Assembly: GCA_963798775.1 (NCBI GenBank)
Contig: CAWCUK010000001.1
Coordinates: 1,736,001-1,800,000, forward strand
Reading direction: 5' to 3'
Length of the DNA: 64,000 nucleotides
Source of the DNA: CAWCUK01 sp963798775
GTDB lineage: Bacteria; Bacteroidota; Ignavibacteria; Ignavibacteriales; Ignavibacteriaceae
In this document: positions 52,194-61,787 of the stretch, piece after piece
How the letters are laid out: every line of letters starts with the position of its first letter
Numbering within the stretch: the first letter of the stretch is position 1
Notes under the pieces: generated by a model
Told to the model about the DNA's origin: nothing
Database searches by the model: none
What the model saw: only the letters and a program-made list of their open reading frames with translations
Program-made: the position numbers and the translations under genes

Positions 52194-53516
52194 TTAAGCC
52201 GGATAATCCTTAACAGTTTTTAAAAACGGCGGAGTTAAATATAAATTCGCGCCCAGCCTGCCTAAAATAAAACCGGTGGTCGCGGCAATTACTCCTACGA
52301 AAGGAAAAACATTCGTCATAATAAAAACTATTATAACAATTCCAAAAAATTCAGTTAAAGTAGAAAAAGTTATTGGTTTAGTATTTCTGGCGTCTACAAG
52401 AACCGCGGTTTGAAAACTTAGCAGAACCGAAAGTCCAGGCATAAAAATCATTATTATTAAAGGAGTTTTCGCAAAACTAGTTAAATTATTAGAAAGCCCG
52501 CTTATAGTATGAAACCAAAAATCCGCCAAAGGCGAAAAGGCAATAATTCCTAAAGCGGCAACAACTATTATTCCCATAGTAAATGCGTATTTTTTTAAGA
52601 TATTATAACCTTCTTTTTTCTGCCCGATTAAAGCGATTGCGGCCTCCTGAAAGGATAAACCGAAACTTCTAAAAATAAAGACGAAAGAATTTATTACAGG
52701 CAGCACCGCTAAAGATTCAAGAGCCATGCTGCTTTGGCCGATAAAGAAAGTTACCATCGGTTGAACTCCGAGAGTAATCATAGAAGTTAAGGCTAACGGA
52801 TAATAAAAGCGAAAAATATTTTTATAAGTTAAATTAATTGGTTCATCAGAAGTAATACCTCCGGCTTTCAATTTTTTTATTATTTGGAAAGTCATAAATT
52901 TACTTGCCGCAGCTTCGCAGACAACGGCGGCGCTAAGAGCCGAAGCACCGACAATAACTCCTTCAACTTCAGTAAATAAAAAAAGCGAAGTCGCGGTAAC
53001 AGCCATAGATGATAGCCGAATAATTGTTCCGTAAGCAACTCGTTTAGTTAAATTATTCCTGATTAAAATTCCTTGATAAAATCTTCTATAACCTATAGCA
53101 CCCGGCCAGGGAATTAATATAATTACCGCAATATGAGTTAACCGGGCAACCTCTTGAGGCAGGGAAACTAAATCCACAGCTACAAAATAAAAAACCGATG
53201 GAATAACTAATAAAAGTATCGCGATTGTAACAATAATATTTAAACCATAAGTAAAATTCCTAAGTTTAAAAAATGATTGCTTATCCTTAACTAGCGCGGT
53301 AGACGCGCTCATTAATAAAATAACCGGTGCCTCAATCATTAAGGCAAAAGAAAAAGCGACACCGTACGCGGCCAAATTATATTTTGGTTCAGGTAAACGC
53401 GCGATTAACGCGGCAAGAAAAGGCCCTTCAAAAGACATCATAAGCCATGTTGCCGAAAGCGGGATCCAAAATAAGAATATTTTTTTGAATGTAAGGTTTC
53501 CGGAAAATTCCGTCAT
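52194..53516 (-). CDS. ANKH/MATE-like membrane transporter
   Basis: This 440-aa membrane protein has 12 hydrophobic helices in two halves that begin similarly (FKKIFLFWIPLSATWLMMSF and YKNIFRFYYPLALTSMITLG), the MOP-superfamily arrangement. LARLPEPKYNLAAYGVAFSF resembles the pyrophosphate/ATP-release protein ANKH family, whose bacterial members are uncharacterised. It is distinct from classical MATE drug exporters. Substrate unknown. Encoded alone between ppc and a divergent FKBP gene. Confidence 0.7.
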   Translation of the reverse strand: MTEFSGNLTFKKIFLFWIPLSATWLMMSFEGPFLAALIARLPEPKYNLAAYGVAFSFALMIEAPVILLMSASTALVKDKQSFFKLRNFTYGLNIIVTIAILLLVIPSVFYFVAVDLVSLPQEVARLTHIAVIILIPWPGAIGYRRFYQGILIRNNLTKRVAYGTIIRLSSMAVTATSLFLFTEVEGVIVGASALSAAVVCEAAASKFMTFQIIKKLKAGGITSDEPINLTYKNIFRFYYPLALTSMITLGVQPMVTFFIGQSSMALESLAVLPVINSFVFIFRSFGLSFQEAAIALIGQKKEGYNILKKYAFTMGIIVVAALGIIAFSPLADFWFHTISGLSNNLTSFAKTPLIIMIFMPGLSVLLSFQTAVLVDARNTKPITFSTLTEFFGIVIIVFIMTNVFPFVGVIAATTGFILGRLGANLYLTPPFLKTVKDYPA

Positions 53517-53715
53517 ATTATATCGTTTTTCTAATATTTATTTTGCGGATTTGTAATTGTGATAATTTGGCAAAAAGATAAAAACCAAAAATAGAGATAA
53601 ATAATTAAATAATAATCGGATGTTGAAGATTAGGAATGGTTTTATAATAGAATTGTTCATGTAATCTAATTAATATAAATTTCGATAAATCATTTATGGA
53701 AATTAGGGAATTCAG

Positions 53716-54492
53716 ATGAAGAAAATTTTCTCGGTAATTATTCTAACTTTTTTCTGCTTTATTACAATTTTCGCGCAGAATAAAGATACAGTAACAACAG
53801 AAAGCGGATTAAAATATATTGTACAGGAAAAAGGAAACGGTGAACACGCCGAACCCGGGAAGGACGTTGAAGTTCATTATACCGGTTATTTAACGAACGG
53901 AAAAGTATTTGATTCTTCGCGTGAAAGAGGTGAGCCGATAGAATTTGTGCTTGGCGAAGGCAAAGTGATTCCCGGTTGGGAAGAAGGGATTGCTTTAATG
54001 AATGTGGGAGATAAATACAGATTAATTATTCCTCCCAAACTAGCATACGGCGAAAAAGGCGCGGGCAATGTTATACCGCCAAAAGCTACTCTTATTTTTG
54101 ATGTAGAATTAATGAATGTCGGCATCCCCAAATTATCATTGTCAGATACACTTTTAATGGCAATTTTTACAAACGGAGTTGATTCGGCTGTAACAAGATA
54201 TTATCAAATAAAAGAGAATGAGAGTGAAAAATATAACATGAAAGAAAGCCAGCTTAACACACTCGGGTATGAATTACTGCAGAGCGGCCTAAGTGAGCAG
54301 GCAATTAAAATATTAAAGTTAAATGTTGAGGCATATCCCGAATCGGCCAATGTTTATGATAGTTTAGCTGAAGCATATTTAATGGATGGGAAAAAAGAAG
54401 ATGCTATAAAAAATTACGAAAAATCGCTGGAACTTAATCCCGATAACGGTAACGCAAAAGAAAAACTTGAAAAAATAAAAGAAGAAAAGTAA
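53716..54492 (+). CDS. Exported FKBP-type peptidyl-prolyl isomerase with TPR tail
   Basis: This 258-aa protein has a signal peptide (to TIFAQ), an FKBP domain at about residues 28-140 (VEVHYTGYLTNGKVFDSSRE, VIPGWEEGIALMNVGDKYRL and IPPKLAYGEKGAGNVIPP, with the catalytic aromatic residues) and one to two tetratricopeptide repeats at the C-terminus (NVYDSLAEAYLMDGKKEDAI, NYEKSLELNPDNGNAKEKL). It accelerates proline isomerisation of exported proteins. The TPR part probably binds a partner. Encoded alone. Confidence 0.92.
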   Translation: MKKIFSVIILTFFCFITIFAQNKDTVTTESGLKYIVQEKGNGEHAEPGKDVEVHYTGYLTNGKVFDSSRERGEPIEFVLGEGKVIPGWEEGIALMNVGDKYRLIIPPKLAYGEKGAGNVIPPKATLIFDVELMNVGIPKLSLSDTLLMAIFTNGVDSAVTRYYQIKENESEKYNMKESQLNTLGYELLQSGLSEQAIKILKLNVEAYPESANVYDSLAEAYLMDGKKEDAIKNYEKSLELNPDNGNAKEKLEKIKEEK

Positions 54493-54719
54493 AAGTTTTT
54501 TCCGGTTGTGCTTCAAAATGAACTGCATCCGGAATAAATATTTCTTTTTTATTAAAGTTAATTAGGCTTTATTAAAACATATCTTTAATTATATTCCCTA
54601 ATGTATTTTTAATAAACTGTTTATGTGCATGTATCCTTTAACAGAAAATAATAATCATTTTTATTATATTATAAGGAGAAATAAGCACGAATATTTTGAA
54701 ACTTATGAATAGGTAAATT

Positions 54720-56504
54720 TTGGTAAGAAATTTCATTAAAAAAGTAAAAGAAAAGCTCGGCATAAAAAATAAGGCTGAACAAGAAAAAAAATCCACTGAA
54801 AAAAAATCAACAGAAAAAACATGGGAAGAACGAAAAGCTGAATTAATGGCAAAAGCCAGGAATTTAGATTCCGCGTCTGATCAGAATAAAAAAGAAGAGA
54901 AAGGACAAAAAAGTTCTGCCCCAAGAAGAAAGAACAGCGGTAATAATAAATCGGTAAATAATAAAAGAAAGCCGGAGCAGACAAAAAAAGATTCGCCACA
55001 GAACCGGCAAAAAAAATCTTCAAACCGGCCGAAGAAAAACCCTGCCGAAAAAAAAGAAACACCGGAAGCTTCCAGGAAACCGGAAGCAGAAAAAAAAACG
55101 GAAATAACCGAGAAAAAAGAAAAACATTTTCAGCGGGAGAAACCAAAATCTGAAGAGAAACCAAAATCTGAGGGAAGACCAAATCCGGAGGAAAAACCAA
55201 AGCCAGAGGAAAAGCCTTGGAATTCATCGGAATTTAAAGTTGAACCGGAGGAAGGGAAAACAAGATTTCATGATTTAAACCTTCCCGATGAAATAATGCA
55301 CGCAATTTATGATTTGGGATTCCAATATTGTACGCCCATTCAAGCGGAAATTTTGAAAAGCGCTCTTGCCGGTAAAGACGCCACAGGAAGAGCGCAAACG
55401 GGAACGGGAAAAACGGCAGCCTTTTTAATAACCATTTTAGACAGTCTACTCAAAAACCCGAAAAAAGGACCGAGACGACCGGGTTCTCCGGTAGCCTTAA
55501 TTATAGCGCCCACACGCGAGCTGGTAATACAAATTGCGAATGACGCTAAAAAATTAAATAAATATGCAAGAGTAAATATTGTTACAGTCTTCGGCGGAAT
55601 GGATTACAGGAAACAGAAATATCAGTTAACAAGGCCTGTTGACATTTTAGTTGCTACACCGGGAAGACTGCTGGATTTTCAGGAAAAGAAAGATGTATTT
55701 CTCGGAAGCGTACAAATAATGGTTCTTGATGAAGCCGATAGAATGCTGGATATGGGTTTTATTCCGGACGTTAAAAAAATAATTAATAGCACGCCTCCAA
55801 AAAATAGAAGGCAAACATTATTTTTTAGTGCTACTATAACGCCCGAAGTAAAGAGATTGGCCTCAAATTGGACAACAGATCCCGTGGAAGTTGATATTGA
55901 ACCAGAACAAGTTGCCGGCGCTTCGGTAGATCAAAAAGTTTATATAGTTTCTTCCGATGAAAAATATAAAATTATTTATAATTTAATTACTAAACATGAT
56001 TTAGACAGAGTAATAATTTTTGCCAATCGCAGGGATGAAACAGTAAAAGTTGAAGAAGTTTTATACGGACATAATATTTCATGCAAAGTAATTTCCGGAG
56101 ATGTTCCTCAGAAAAAAAGAATCAATACTTTAGAAGATTTCAAAGCCGGTAAAATTCGTGTTTTAATTGCTACCGATGTTGCCGGAAGAGGAATACATAT
56201 TGAAGGAGTAAGCCACGTAATAAATTATACACTGCCTGAAGACGCGGAAGATTATGTTCATAGAATCGGCAGAACAGGAAGAGCCGGAGCAACCGGAATT
56301 TCAATAAGTTTTGCGTGCGAAGACGATTCATTTCAAATTCCAAAAATAGAAGAATTTCTGGGGCATTCGTTAAAATGTCTTCCGCCGGAAGAAGAATTAT
56401 TAGAAGAACCTCCTGCTGCAGTTAACCAGCCGAAACCTAAAACTGAAAATCCTAAAGAAAATAATTCTCAGTACAGGCCGAGAAAAAATTACCGGAAAAG
56501 ATAA
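54720..56504 (+). CDS. DEAD-box RNA helicase with long charged N-terminal extension
   Basis: This 594-aa protein has an N-terminal extension of about 180 residues, very rich in Lys, Glu and Pro with repeats such as PKSEEKPKSEG and PEEKPKPEEKP, probably disordered. The helicase core follows: Q motif (YCTPIQAE), ARAQTGTGKTAAFL-type GRAQTGTGKTAAF (motif I), APTRELVIQIA, DEADRMLDMGF (DEAD, motif II), FFSATI (III), and C-terminal HRIGRTGRAG (VI). It unwinds structured RNA, as in ribosome assembly or cold response. The start is TTG 54720, chosen because VRNFIKKVKEKLGIKNK looks coding and no ATG precedes it in frame. Confidence 0.9.
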   Translation: MVRNFIKKVKEKLGIKNKAEQEKKSTEKKSTEKTWEERKAELMAKARNLDSASDQNKKEEKGQKSSAPRRKNSGNNKSVNNKRKPEQTKKDSPQNRQKKSSNRPKKNPAEKKETPEASRKPEAEKKTEITEKKEKHFQREKPKSEEKPKSEGRPNPEEKPKPEEKPWNSSEFKVEPEEGKTRFHDLNLPDEIMHAIYDLGFQYCTPIQAEILKSALAGKDATGRAQTGTGKTAAFLITILDSLLKNPKKGPRRPGSPVALIIAPTRELVIQIANDAKKLNKYARVNIVTVFGGMDYRKQKYQLTRPVDILVATPGRLLDFQEKKDVFLGSVQIMVLDEADRMLDMGFIPDVKKIINSTPPKNRRQTLFFSATITPEVKRLASNWTTDPVEVDIEPEQVAGASVDQKVYIVSSDEKYKIIYNLITKHDLDRVIIFANRRDETVKVEEVLYGHNISCKVISGDVPQKKRINTLEDFKAGKIRVLIATDVAGRGIHIEGVSHVINYTLPEDAEDYVHRIGRTGRAGATGISISFACEDDSFQIPKIEEFLGHSLKCLPPEEELLEEPPAAVNQPKPKTENPKENNSQYRPRKNYRKR

Positions 56505-56570
56505 ATTTCTCTTTTACAGATGCACATTAATGCGCTTGTCATCAGTGTGCATCTGTGGTAAATTGCAACT

Positions 56571-58415
56571 ATGAATAAACAATTAAATGCCGGTTTAAAA
56601 CAAAAAGAAGACAGATATACCGAGCTTGAAATATTAATTTCAAAACTCAAAAGTAAAATATCCGCTCTTAATAATCTGAATAATAAGTTTTCAAACTATA
56701 GACTTTCTATTTTTTTAAGCGGAATTCTAATCTCGCTTCTTCTATTTTTCTTTGTATCCGATTTAATTTCAATAATTTCTTTTGCCGCGTTTACACTATT
56801 ATTTATGATTGTTGCCCACCTGCACAGTACTTTATTATCGGGAATAAAAAAACATCATGAATGGCTGAAAATTAAAGAAGTTCATCTTGCAAGAATGAAT
56901 TTAAATTGGCAGGAAATTCCCAATATTACTCTAAATGCGGAACCGACTCCCACTGAAGTTGATCTCAATTTAGCCGGTTCTCAATCTCTTCATCATTTAA
57001 TAAATACTTCGGTTTCTAAAAAAGGAAGACAGCTTTTGCGCGACTGGCTGAGCGGCTCTTCACCAAAAATTGAAGAAATTTTACGCCGGCAAAATTTAGT
57101 TAAAGATTTAATTCCGCTGCAGCGGCTGCGCGATAAACTTATTCTTTTTGCTTCGCTTTCTTCTAAAAAAGAATTAGACGGTTCAACAATTTTAAATTGG
57201 CTGAAATACATTCCGCCTCAAGGTAGGTATAGAGGAATTTTTCTTTTCTTAGCTTTTCTTGCTCCGATTAATATTATTTTAACGCTACTATTCTTCTTAG
57301 AAGTTATCCCGGCATATTTTATTATTTCTTTACTTATTTACATGACTGTTTATTTTTTCGGGAACAGAAGAAAAAAAGATTTGCTTGCCGATATTGAACC
57401 GGTTAGCGATGAGCTTAGAAAATTTACTTCTATCTTAACTTTTCTTGAAGAATATCCTTATAAACATAATTCTCATTTAAAGAATTTATGTAAAGTTTAT
57501 GTTGAGAATAAACCTTCCGTTTTAGTGATGAAAATTAAAAACGCGGTTTCAACATTAAGATTAAGGCACGGAAATCCTTTTGTATGGACGATTATACGGT
57601 TATTTTTTCCTGTTGATTATTTTTATTTAATAAAAATAGAAACATATAAAAAAGAAGTTAAAGAAAAACTCCCCGTTTGGTTAGAAGTTCTATACGAAAT
57701 TGAAGCCTTAAGTTCACTTGCTAATTTTGCTTATTTAAATCCGCAGTATATTTTCCCGGACATTGTTAAAGCGGAAAAATCGGGAGATGTAAATTTTGAA
57801 GCCGTAAACGCGGGTCATCCTTTAATTAAGGATGAAAAAAAAGTTACAAATAGTTTTTCTTTTAATTCTATCGGCGACTCAAAAATAATTACCGGCTCAA
57901 ATATGTCCGGCAAAAGTACTTTTCTAAGGACATTAGGAATAAATCTTTCCTTAGCATACGCCGGTTCTGTAACCGATACTGAAAAATTTACAGTCAGCCT
58001 TTTTAATATTTTCACATGTATAAAAGTTAGTGATTCTGTTATTGACGGAATTTCATATTTTTACGCTGAAGTTAAACGGCTTCGCGTGCTGCTCGATTTA
58101 TTATCTGAAGAAAATGAATACCCGATATTTTATTTAATAGATGAAATTTTCCGCGGCACGAATAACGTAGAAAGGTTAAAGGGAAGCAGAGCTTTTGTAA
58201 AAAAACTTTCAATTTCAAACGCGGTAGGCGCTATTGCTACGCATGATTTAGAGTTAGTTCATTTATCGGAGCAATTTTCTAACATAAGCAATTTTCATTT
58301 TAAGGAAGAAGTTGTAAACGATAAAATGATATTTGATTATAAAATACACCAGGGGCCTTGCCCAACAACCAACGCGTTAAAAATAATGCAGATGGAAGGC
58401 CTGCCGGTTGAGTAA
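56571..58415 (+). CDS. Membrane-anchored MutS homologue
   Basis: This 614-aa protein has the MutS ATPase domain: GSNMSGKSTFLRTLGINL (Walker A, about residue 445), DSVIDGISYFYAEVKRLR, YLIDEIFRGTNNVER (Walker B) and IATHDLEL. The core lever helices precede it (SQSLHHLINTSVSKKGRQLL). The mismatch-recognition and connector domains of MutS1 are missing. Two paired hydrophobic segments lie at about 45-85 and 215-260 (for example LSIFLSGILISLLLFFFVSD). It is therefore an inner-membrane MutS-like ATPase of unknown role, not a mismatch recogniser. Confidence 0.88.
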   Translation: MNKQLNAGLKQKEDRYTELEILISKLKSKISALNNLNNKFSNYRLSIFLSGILISLLLFFFVSDLISIISFAAFTLLFMIVAHLHSTLLSGIKKHHEWLKIKEVHLARMNLNWQEIPNITLNAEPTPTEVDLNLAGSQSLHHLINTSVSKKGRQLLRDWLSGSSPKIEEILRRQNLVKDLIPLQRLRDKLILFASLSSKKELDGSTILNWLKYIPPQGRYRGIFLFLAFLAPINIILTLLFFLEVIPAYFIISLLIYMTVYFFGNRRKKDLLADIEPVSDELRKFTSILTFLEEYPYKHNSHLKNLCKVYVENKPSVLVMKIKNAVSTLRLRHGNPFVWTIIRLFFPVDYFYLIKIETYKKEVKEKLPVWLEVLYEIEALSSLANFAYLNPQYIFPDIVKAEKSGDVNFEAVNAGHPLIKDEKKVTNSFSFNSIGDSKIITGSNMSGKSTFLRTLGINLSLAYAGSVTDTEKFTVSLFNIFTCIKVSDSVIDGISYFYAEVKRLRVLLDLLSEENEYPIFYLIDEIFRGTNNVERLKGSRAFVKKLSISNAVGAIATHDLELVHLSEQFSNISNFHFKEEVVNDKMIFDYKIHQGPCPTTNALKIMQMEGLPVE

Positions 58416-58439
58416 AAATATATTTAGAACAGAAAGATA

Positions 58440-60329
58440 ATGTCTCAAAATACAGCGCCGGTTTTAATCTCGGCAAATAATTTAGAAGTTCATTTCGGCG
58501 AACAAGTAATTTTAAATAATGCTTCGTTAACTATACATGACGGCGACAGAATTGGATTAGTAGGACGAAACGGATCCGGTAAATCAACTTTTCTAAAAAT
58601 AATTGCCGGAAAAATGCAGCCTGATTCCGGTGAGGTCGCGATTAAAAAAGGGTTAGTAGCCGGATATCTTCCGCAAGAGTTTACACTTGATGAAACAAAA
58701 ACAGTTTATGAGAATATTTTAGAAGGCGCTCACGATGTAATTGATATTATTCGTGAATATGAAAATCTACCGCATGATTCTCCAAAACGACATGTATTGG
58801 AAGAACAAATTCTTCATTTGGACGGCTGGAATTTAGAAACACGAATTCAAATTGCTATGAATTCCTTAAACGCTCCTAGCGGGGACAGGAAAATTTCAAC
58901 TCTTTCCGGTGGCGAGAAAAGAAGAACCGCGCTTTGCAAAGCAATTATTTCCCGCCCCGATCTCTTAATTTTAGATGAACCTACAAATCATCTAGATGCC
59001 GAATCAATTGAATGGACGGAAGATTTTCTTGCCGCTTATTCCGGCGCGTGTTTATTTGTTACACACGATAGATATTTTCTCGATCGTATCGCTAATAGAA
59101 TTGTAGAACTATCAGAAGGTGTTTTCTATTCTCATGCCGGCAATTATACAGATTATATGATTAATAAAATAGAACGCCAGGCAATTCAAGAAACGGAAGA
59201 ACAGAAGCGGCAGAATTTTCTTCGACGCGAATTAGAATGGGTAAAAAGAGGCCCGCGCGCAAGAAGGACGAAGGCAAAAAGTAGATTAGACAATTATTTT
59301 GAAGTAGCATCGCAAGCTTCGATGGAGAAAGAACTTGACGTTGAATTAATTATTCCCCCCGCGCCCAGAATGGGAAATAAAGTACTTAATTTAAAAAATG
59401 TGGGAATGGAATTAGGCGGAAGAATATTATTCAAAGATTTAAATATTTTATTTGAGCCAGGAAGAAAACTTGGAATAGTGGGCAAAAACGGTTTAGGCAA
59501 AACAACTTTACTTAAAATAATTTTGGGCGAATTAGCTCCGACAAAAGGAGAGATTGAGACAGGCGAGAATACCCAGTTTAATTATATTGATCAAAGCAGG
59601 CTTTTATTAAATAAAGAAAAAACTGTTCTTGAAGAAATAGGTGAAGGTTCTGACCATTTAAATTTCGGCTCGGAACGAATAACAGTCTGGAAATATTTAA
59701 GAAGATTTTTATTTACGGATGATAGAATAAATACAAAAGTGGAAAGACTTTCCGGCGGAGAAAAAAATCGTCTTCTTTTAGCTAAAATTTTAAAACACGG
59801 CGGAAATTTTTTAATACTTGATGAACCCACAAATGATTTGGATTTGCCAACTTTACGGCTTTTGGAAGAAGCGCTTTCCGAATTTAAAGGCTGCGTTATA
59901 GTTGTTAGTCACGATAGATATTTCTTAAACCGCGTATGTGACGGAATTTTAGCATTTGAAGGAAACGGCGAAGTTTATTTTAGCGAAGGTGATTACGATT
60001 ATTATATCGAAAAAAGAAAATCGAGGATTAAAGATAAAGAGTCACTAAAATCACCTCAGCAGAAAAAAGAAGACACAAGGGTGAAACAATCTCCCCGCAA
60101 ACTTAAGTATAAAGAAAAACTTGAACTTGAATCCATTGAGCAAGAAATTTTAAAGGCCGAAAAAGAAGAGGCTGAAATTGAAAAAATATTTACTTCCCCA
60201 GATTTTTATCAAAAATACGCGACCAAAACTAACGAACTGAATCAAAGGTTAGAGGAGGCGAAAGAAAAAGTTAAAAAATTATATGAACGTTGGGAGGAGT
60301 TAGAAAATATAAAAAATGGTGAAATATGA
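58440..60329 (+). CDS. ABC-F ATPase, Uup type
   Basis: This 629-aa protein has two ABC cassettes in tandem: GRNGSGKSTFLKIIAG and GKNGLGKTTLLKIILG for Walker A, LSGGEKRRTALCKAI and LSGGEKNRLLLAKIL for the signature, LILDEPTNHLD and LILDEPTNDLD for Walker B. The linker holds a basic RGPRARRTKAKSRLD stretch as in Uup, and the C-terminus ends in a coiled-coil domain (EQEILKAEKEEAEIEKIF, KKLYERWEEL). ABC-F proteins act at the ribosome or on branched DNA; Uup is linked to both. The gene lies 24 nt behind the MutS homologue, probably in one transcript. Confidence 0.92.
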   Translation: MSQNTAPVLISANNLEVHFGEQVILNNASLTIHDGDRIGLVGRNGSGKSTFLKIIAGKMQPDSGEVAIKKGLVAGYLPQEFTLDETKTVYENILEGAHDVIDIIREYENLPHDSPKRHVLEEQILHLDGWNLETRIQIAMNSLNAPSGDRKISTLSGGEKRRTALCKAIISRPDLLILDEPTNHLDAESIEWTEDFLAAYSGACLFVTHDRYFLDRIANRIVELSEGVFYSHAGNYTDYMINKIERQAIQETEEQKRQNFLRRELEWVKRGPRARRTKAKSRLDNYFEVASQASMEKELDVELIIPPAPRMGNKVLNLKNVGMELGGRILFKDLNILFEPGRKLGIVGKNGLGKTTLLKIILGELAPTKGEIETGENTQFNYIDQSRLLLNKEKTVLEEIGEGSDHLNFGSERITVWKYLRRFLFTDDRINTKVERLSGGEKNRLLLAKILKHGGNFLILDEPTNDLDLPTLRLLEEALSEFKGCVIVVSHDRYFLNRVCDGILAFEGNGEVYFSEGDYDYYIEKRKSRIKDKESLKSPQQKKEDTRVKQSPRKLKYKEKLELESIEQEILKAEKEEAEIEKIFTSPDFYQKYATKTNELNQRLEEAKEKVKKLYERWEELENIKNGEI

Positions 60330-60404
60330 AAAAATATGGTTTGCTCTTAGAAGGAAAATAACTATTTTAATCCCGATTTTAGAACTAAAAATTATTACAA
60401 AAAA

Positions 60405-60767
60405 ATGGAAAACATACTAGAAATTGAAAATTTGAACCAATGGCAAGAATTTAAACAGAATAAGGCCGAACAAAAAGAAATAATAATATTTAAATATAGT
60501 CCTACATGCCCTGTTAGCTATTCAATAGAATCTATGTTTGACCGGTGGTGCGGCGGCATTCCGGAAGAAGCAAATGTAACTTGCGCGAAAATAAATGTTG
60601 TTTCTGCCAGACCGGTAAGTCAGTATATTGCAAAGGAGTTTGATATTAGGCATGAGTCTCCGCAGCTGATATGGCTTTCAGCAGAAGATGAGATTAAATG
60701 GCAAGGAAGCCATTACGGTATTACCGAAAAAGTTTTAAGTGAAAATCTTAATCAAACAAATAAATAA
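60405..60767 (+). CDS. YtxJ-family bacillithiol-linked thioredoxin-like protein
   Basis: This 120-aa protein fits the DUF2847/YtxJ family of bacillithiol-system redox proteins, with a single redox Cys in KYSPTCPVSYSIESMF (SPTCPVS, residues 32-38), then INVVSARPVSQYIAKEFDIR and the cis-Pro region HESPQLIWLS. Members act as monothiol bacilliredoxin-like proteins. It supports bacillithiol as the low-molecular-weight thiol, along with the YfiT/BstA-like gene at 22923. The start at ATG 60405 lacks a strong ribosome binding site. Confidence 0.85.
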   Translation: MENILEIENLNQWQEFKQNKAEQKEIIIFKYSPTCPVSYSIESMFDRWCGGIPEEANVTCAKINVVSARPVSQYIAKEFDIRHESPQLIWLSAEDEIKWQGSHYGITEKVLSENLNQTNK

Positions 60768-60770
60768 TTA

Positions 60771-61247
60771 ATGCGAAATAAAAGCGGCTCATTTAAAAAG
60801 ATATTGCTGTTGTTTTGGGCTTTTTGGAGCGGGTTGATTTCTTTGAGTAATATTTTTGACGCTTTAAAAAATCTACATATACTTCCTGATTCTTTTAAAT
60901 TTGTTTCCGGAAATTTTTCATATATAACACAAGCCGCAAGCATTTATTTGTTTCCGGTTTGGTTAAACGGATTTTTATTTTTTATTGTAATTCTCCTGGA
61001 AATAATTCTTACAGTTCTTTTCCTTAAAGCATTTTTAAAATTTGAAAAATTACGGGAAGAAGTAGTTTACCCTCCTTTTATTGCCGGTATTATTTTATTC
61101 GGAGGATTTATTTTAATGGATGAAGCACTAATTGCTTATGATAGACTTGGCGGAATTGAGCAAGGGCATTTTACCATTCTAATAGGGATGCTGATTTCTT
61201 TAGCTGTAATAAATTTGCTGCCGGAATTAAATTCCGAGGAAAATTAA
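60771..61247 (+). CDS. Hypothetical membrane protein
   Basis: This 158-aa protein begins 3 nt after ytxJ's stop, so it is probably cotranscribed. Four hydrophobic helices are visible (ILLLFWAFWSGLISLSNIFD, PVWLNGFLFFIVILLEIIL, PPFIAGIILFGGFILM, FTILIGMLISLAVINLL). The motif SGNFSYITQAASIY and a conserved-looking DEALIAYDR loop are the only distinctive parts. Unknown family. Confidence 0.6.
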   Translation: MRNKSGSFKKILLLFWAFWSGLISLSNIFDALKNLHILPDSFKFVSGNFSYITQAASIYLFPVWLNGFLFFIVILLEIILTVLFLKAFLKFEKLREEVVYPPFIAGIILFGGFILMDEALIAYDRLGGIEQGHFTILIGMLISLAVINLLPELNSEEN

Positions 61248-61248
61248 A

Positions 61249-61515
61249 TTATTTCTCTTCTTCCTCCTCATCTTCTACGTCATCCGATCTTAAAGAAACA
61301 CCGTTATATCGTAATTTCAAATCTTTAAGCAGATTTGTTGCCAACTCCACCTCATCTTTACGTACAAGCAGAATCGCCGGCTGAATTAAAGGATCGATAA
61401 AACTGAAATTTTCTCCTTTCCAATAATAATCTATTTCTCCGTCGTCTAAAATTGATTTCACTATCGCAATATCCGCTTGATTAAAAGTTGAAATTAATTC
61501 TACATAATCCGACAT
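61249..61515 (-). CDS. DUF2007 (putative signal-transducing) small protein
   Basis: This 88-aa protein carries ELISTFNQADIAIVKSILDD and PAILLVRKDEVELATNLLKD, the motifs of DUF2007, a small GlnB-like-fold family, and ends in an acidic tail (DDVEDEEEEEK). Members are encoded throughout Bacteroidota, function unproven. It converges with the ytxJ operon, with only 1 nt between stops. Confidence 0.75.
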   Translation of the reverse strand: MSDYVELISTFNQADIAIVKSILDDGEIDYYWKGENFSFIDPLIQPAILLVRKDEVELATNLLKDLKLRYNGVSLRSDDVEDEEEEEK

Positions 61516-61787
61516 ATTATCTCCTGCTGTGATAATTATATCTCTAAAACTTGAAAAAGTGCTAAATTATATTATTTTATATAATCTATAGAGTAAAACA
61601 TCTTGAAAAAATTTTATCAGCTCTAAAAAGTGTAAAAATATAACCCTTTCTAAAAAACTAGCTCGTCCTATTTTCCGCATTTCTGTAAAAAATAAAATGT
61701 TTATAACATATTACTCACTTTTGTGCACAAAATGAAAGGGCAATATTTGTTACACTTATGTTACAAACACAAAAAGGAATTGAAATA

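Noticed and set aside
54736..55227. Minus-strand 163-aa ORF
   Set aside because: It is the complement of the Lys/Glu-rich helicase extension, which yields a Phe/Leu-rich artificial frame.
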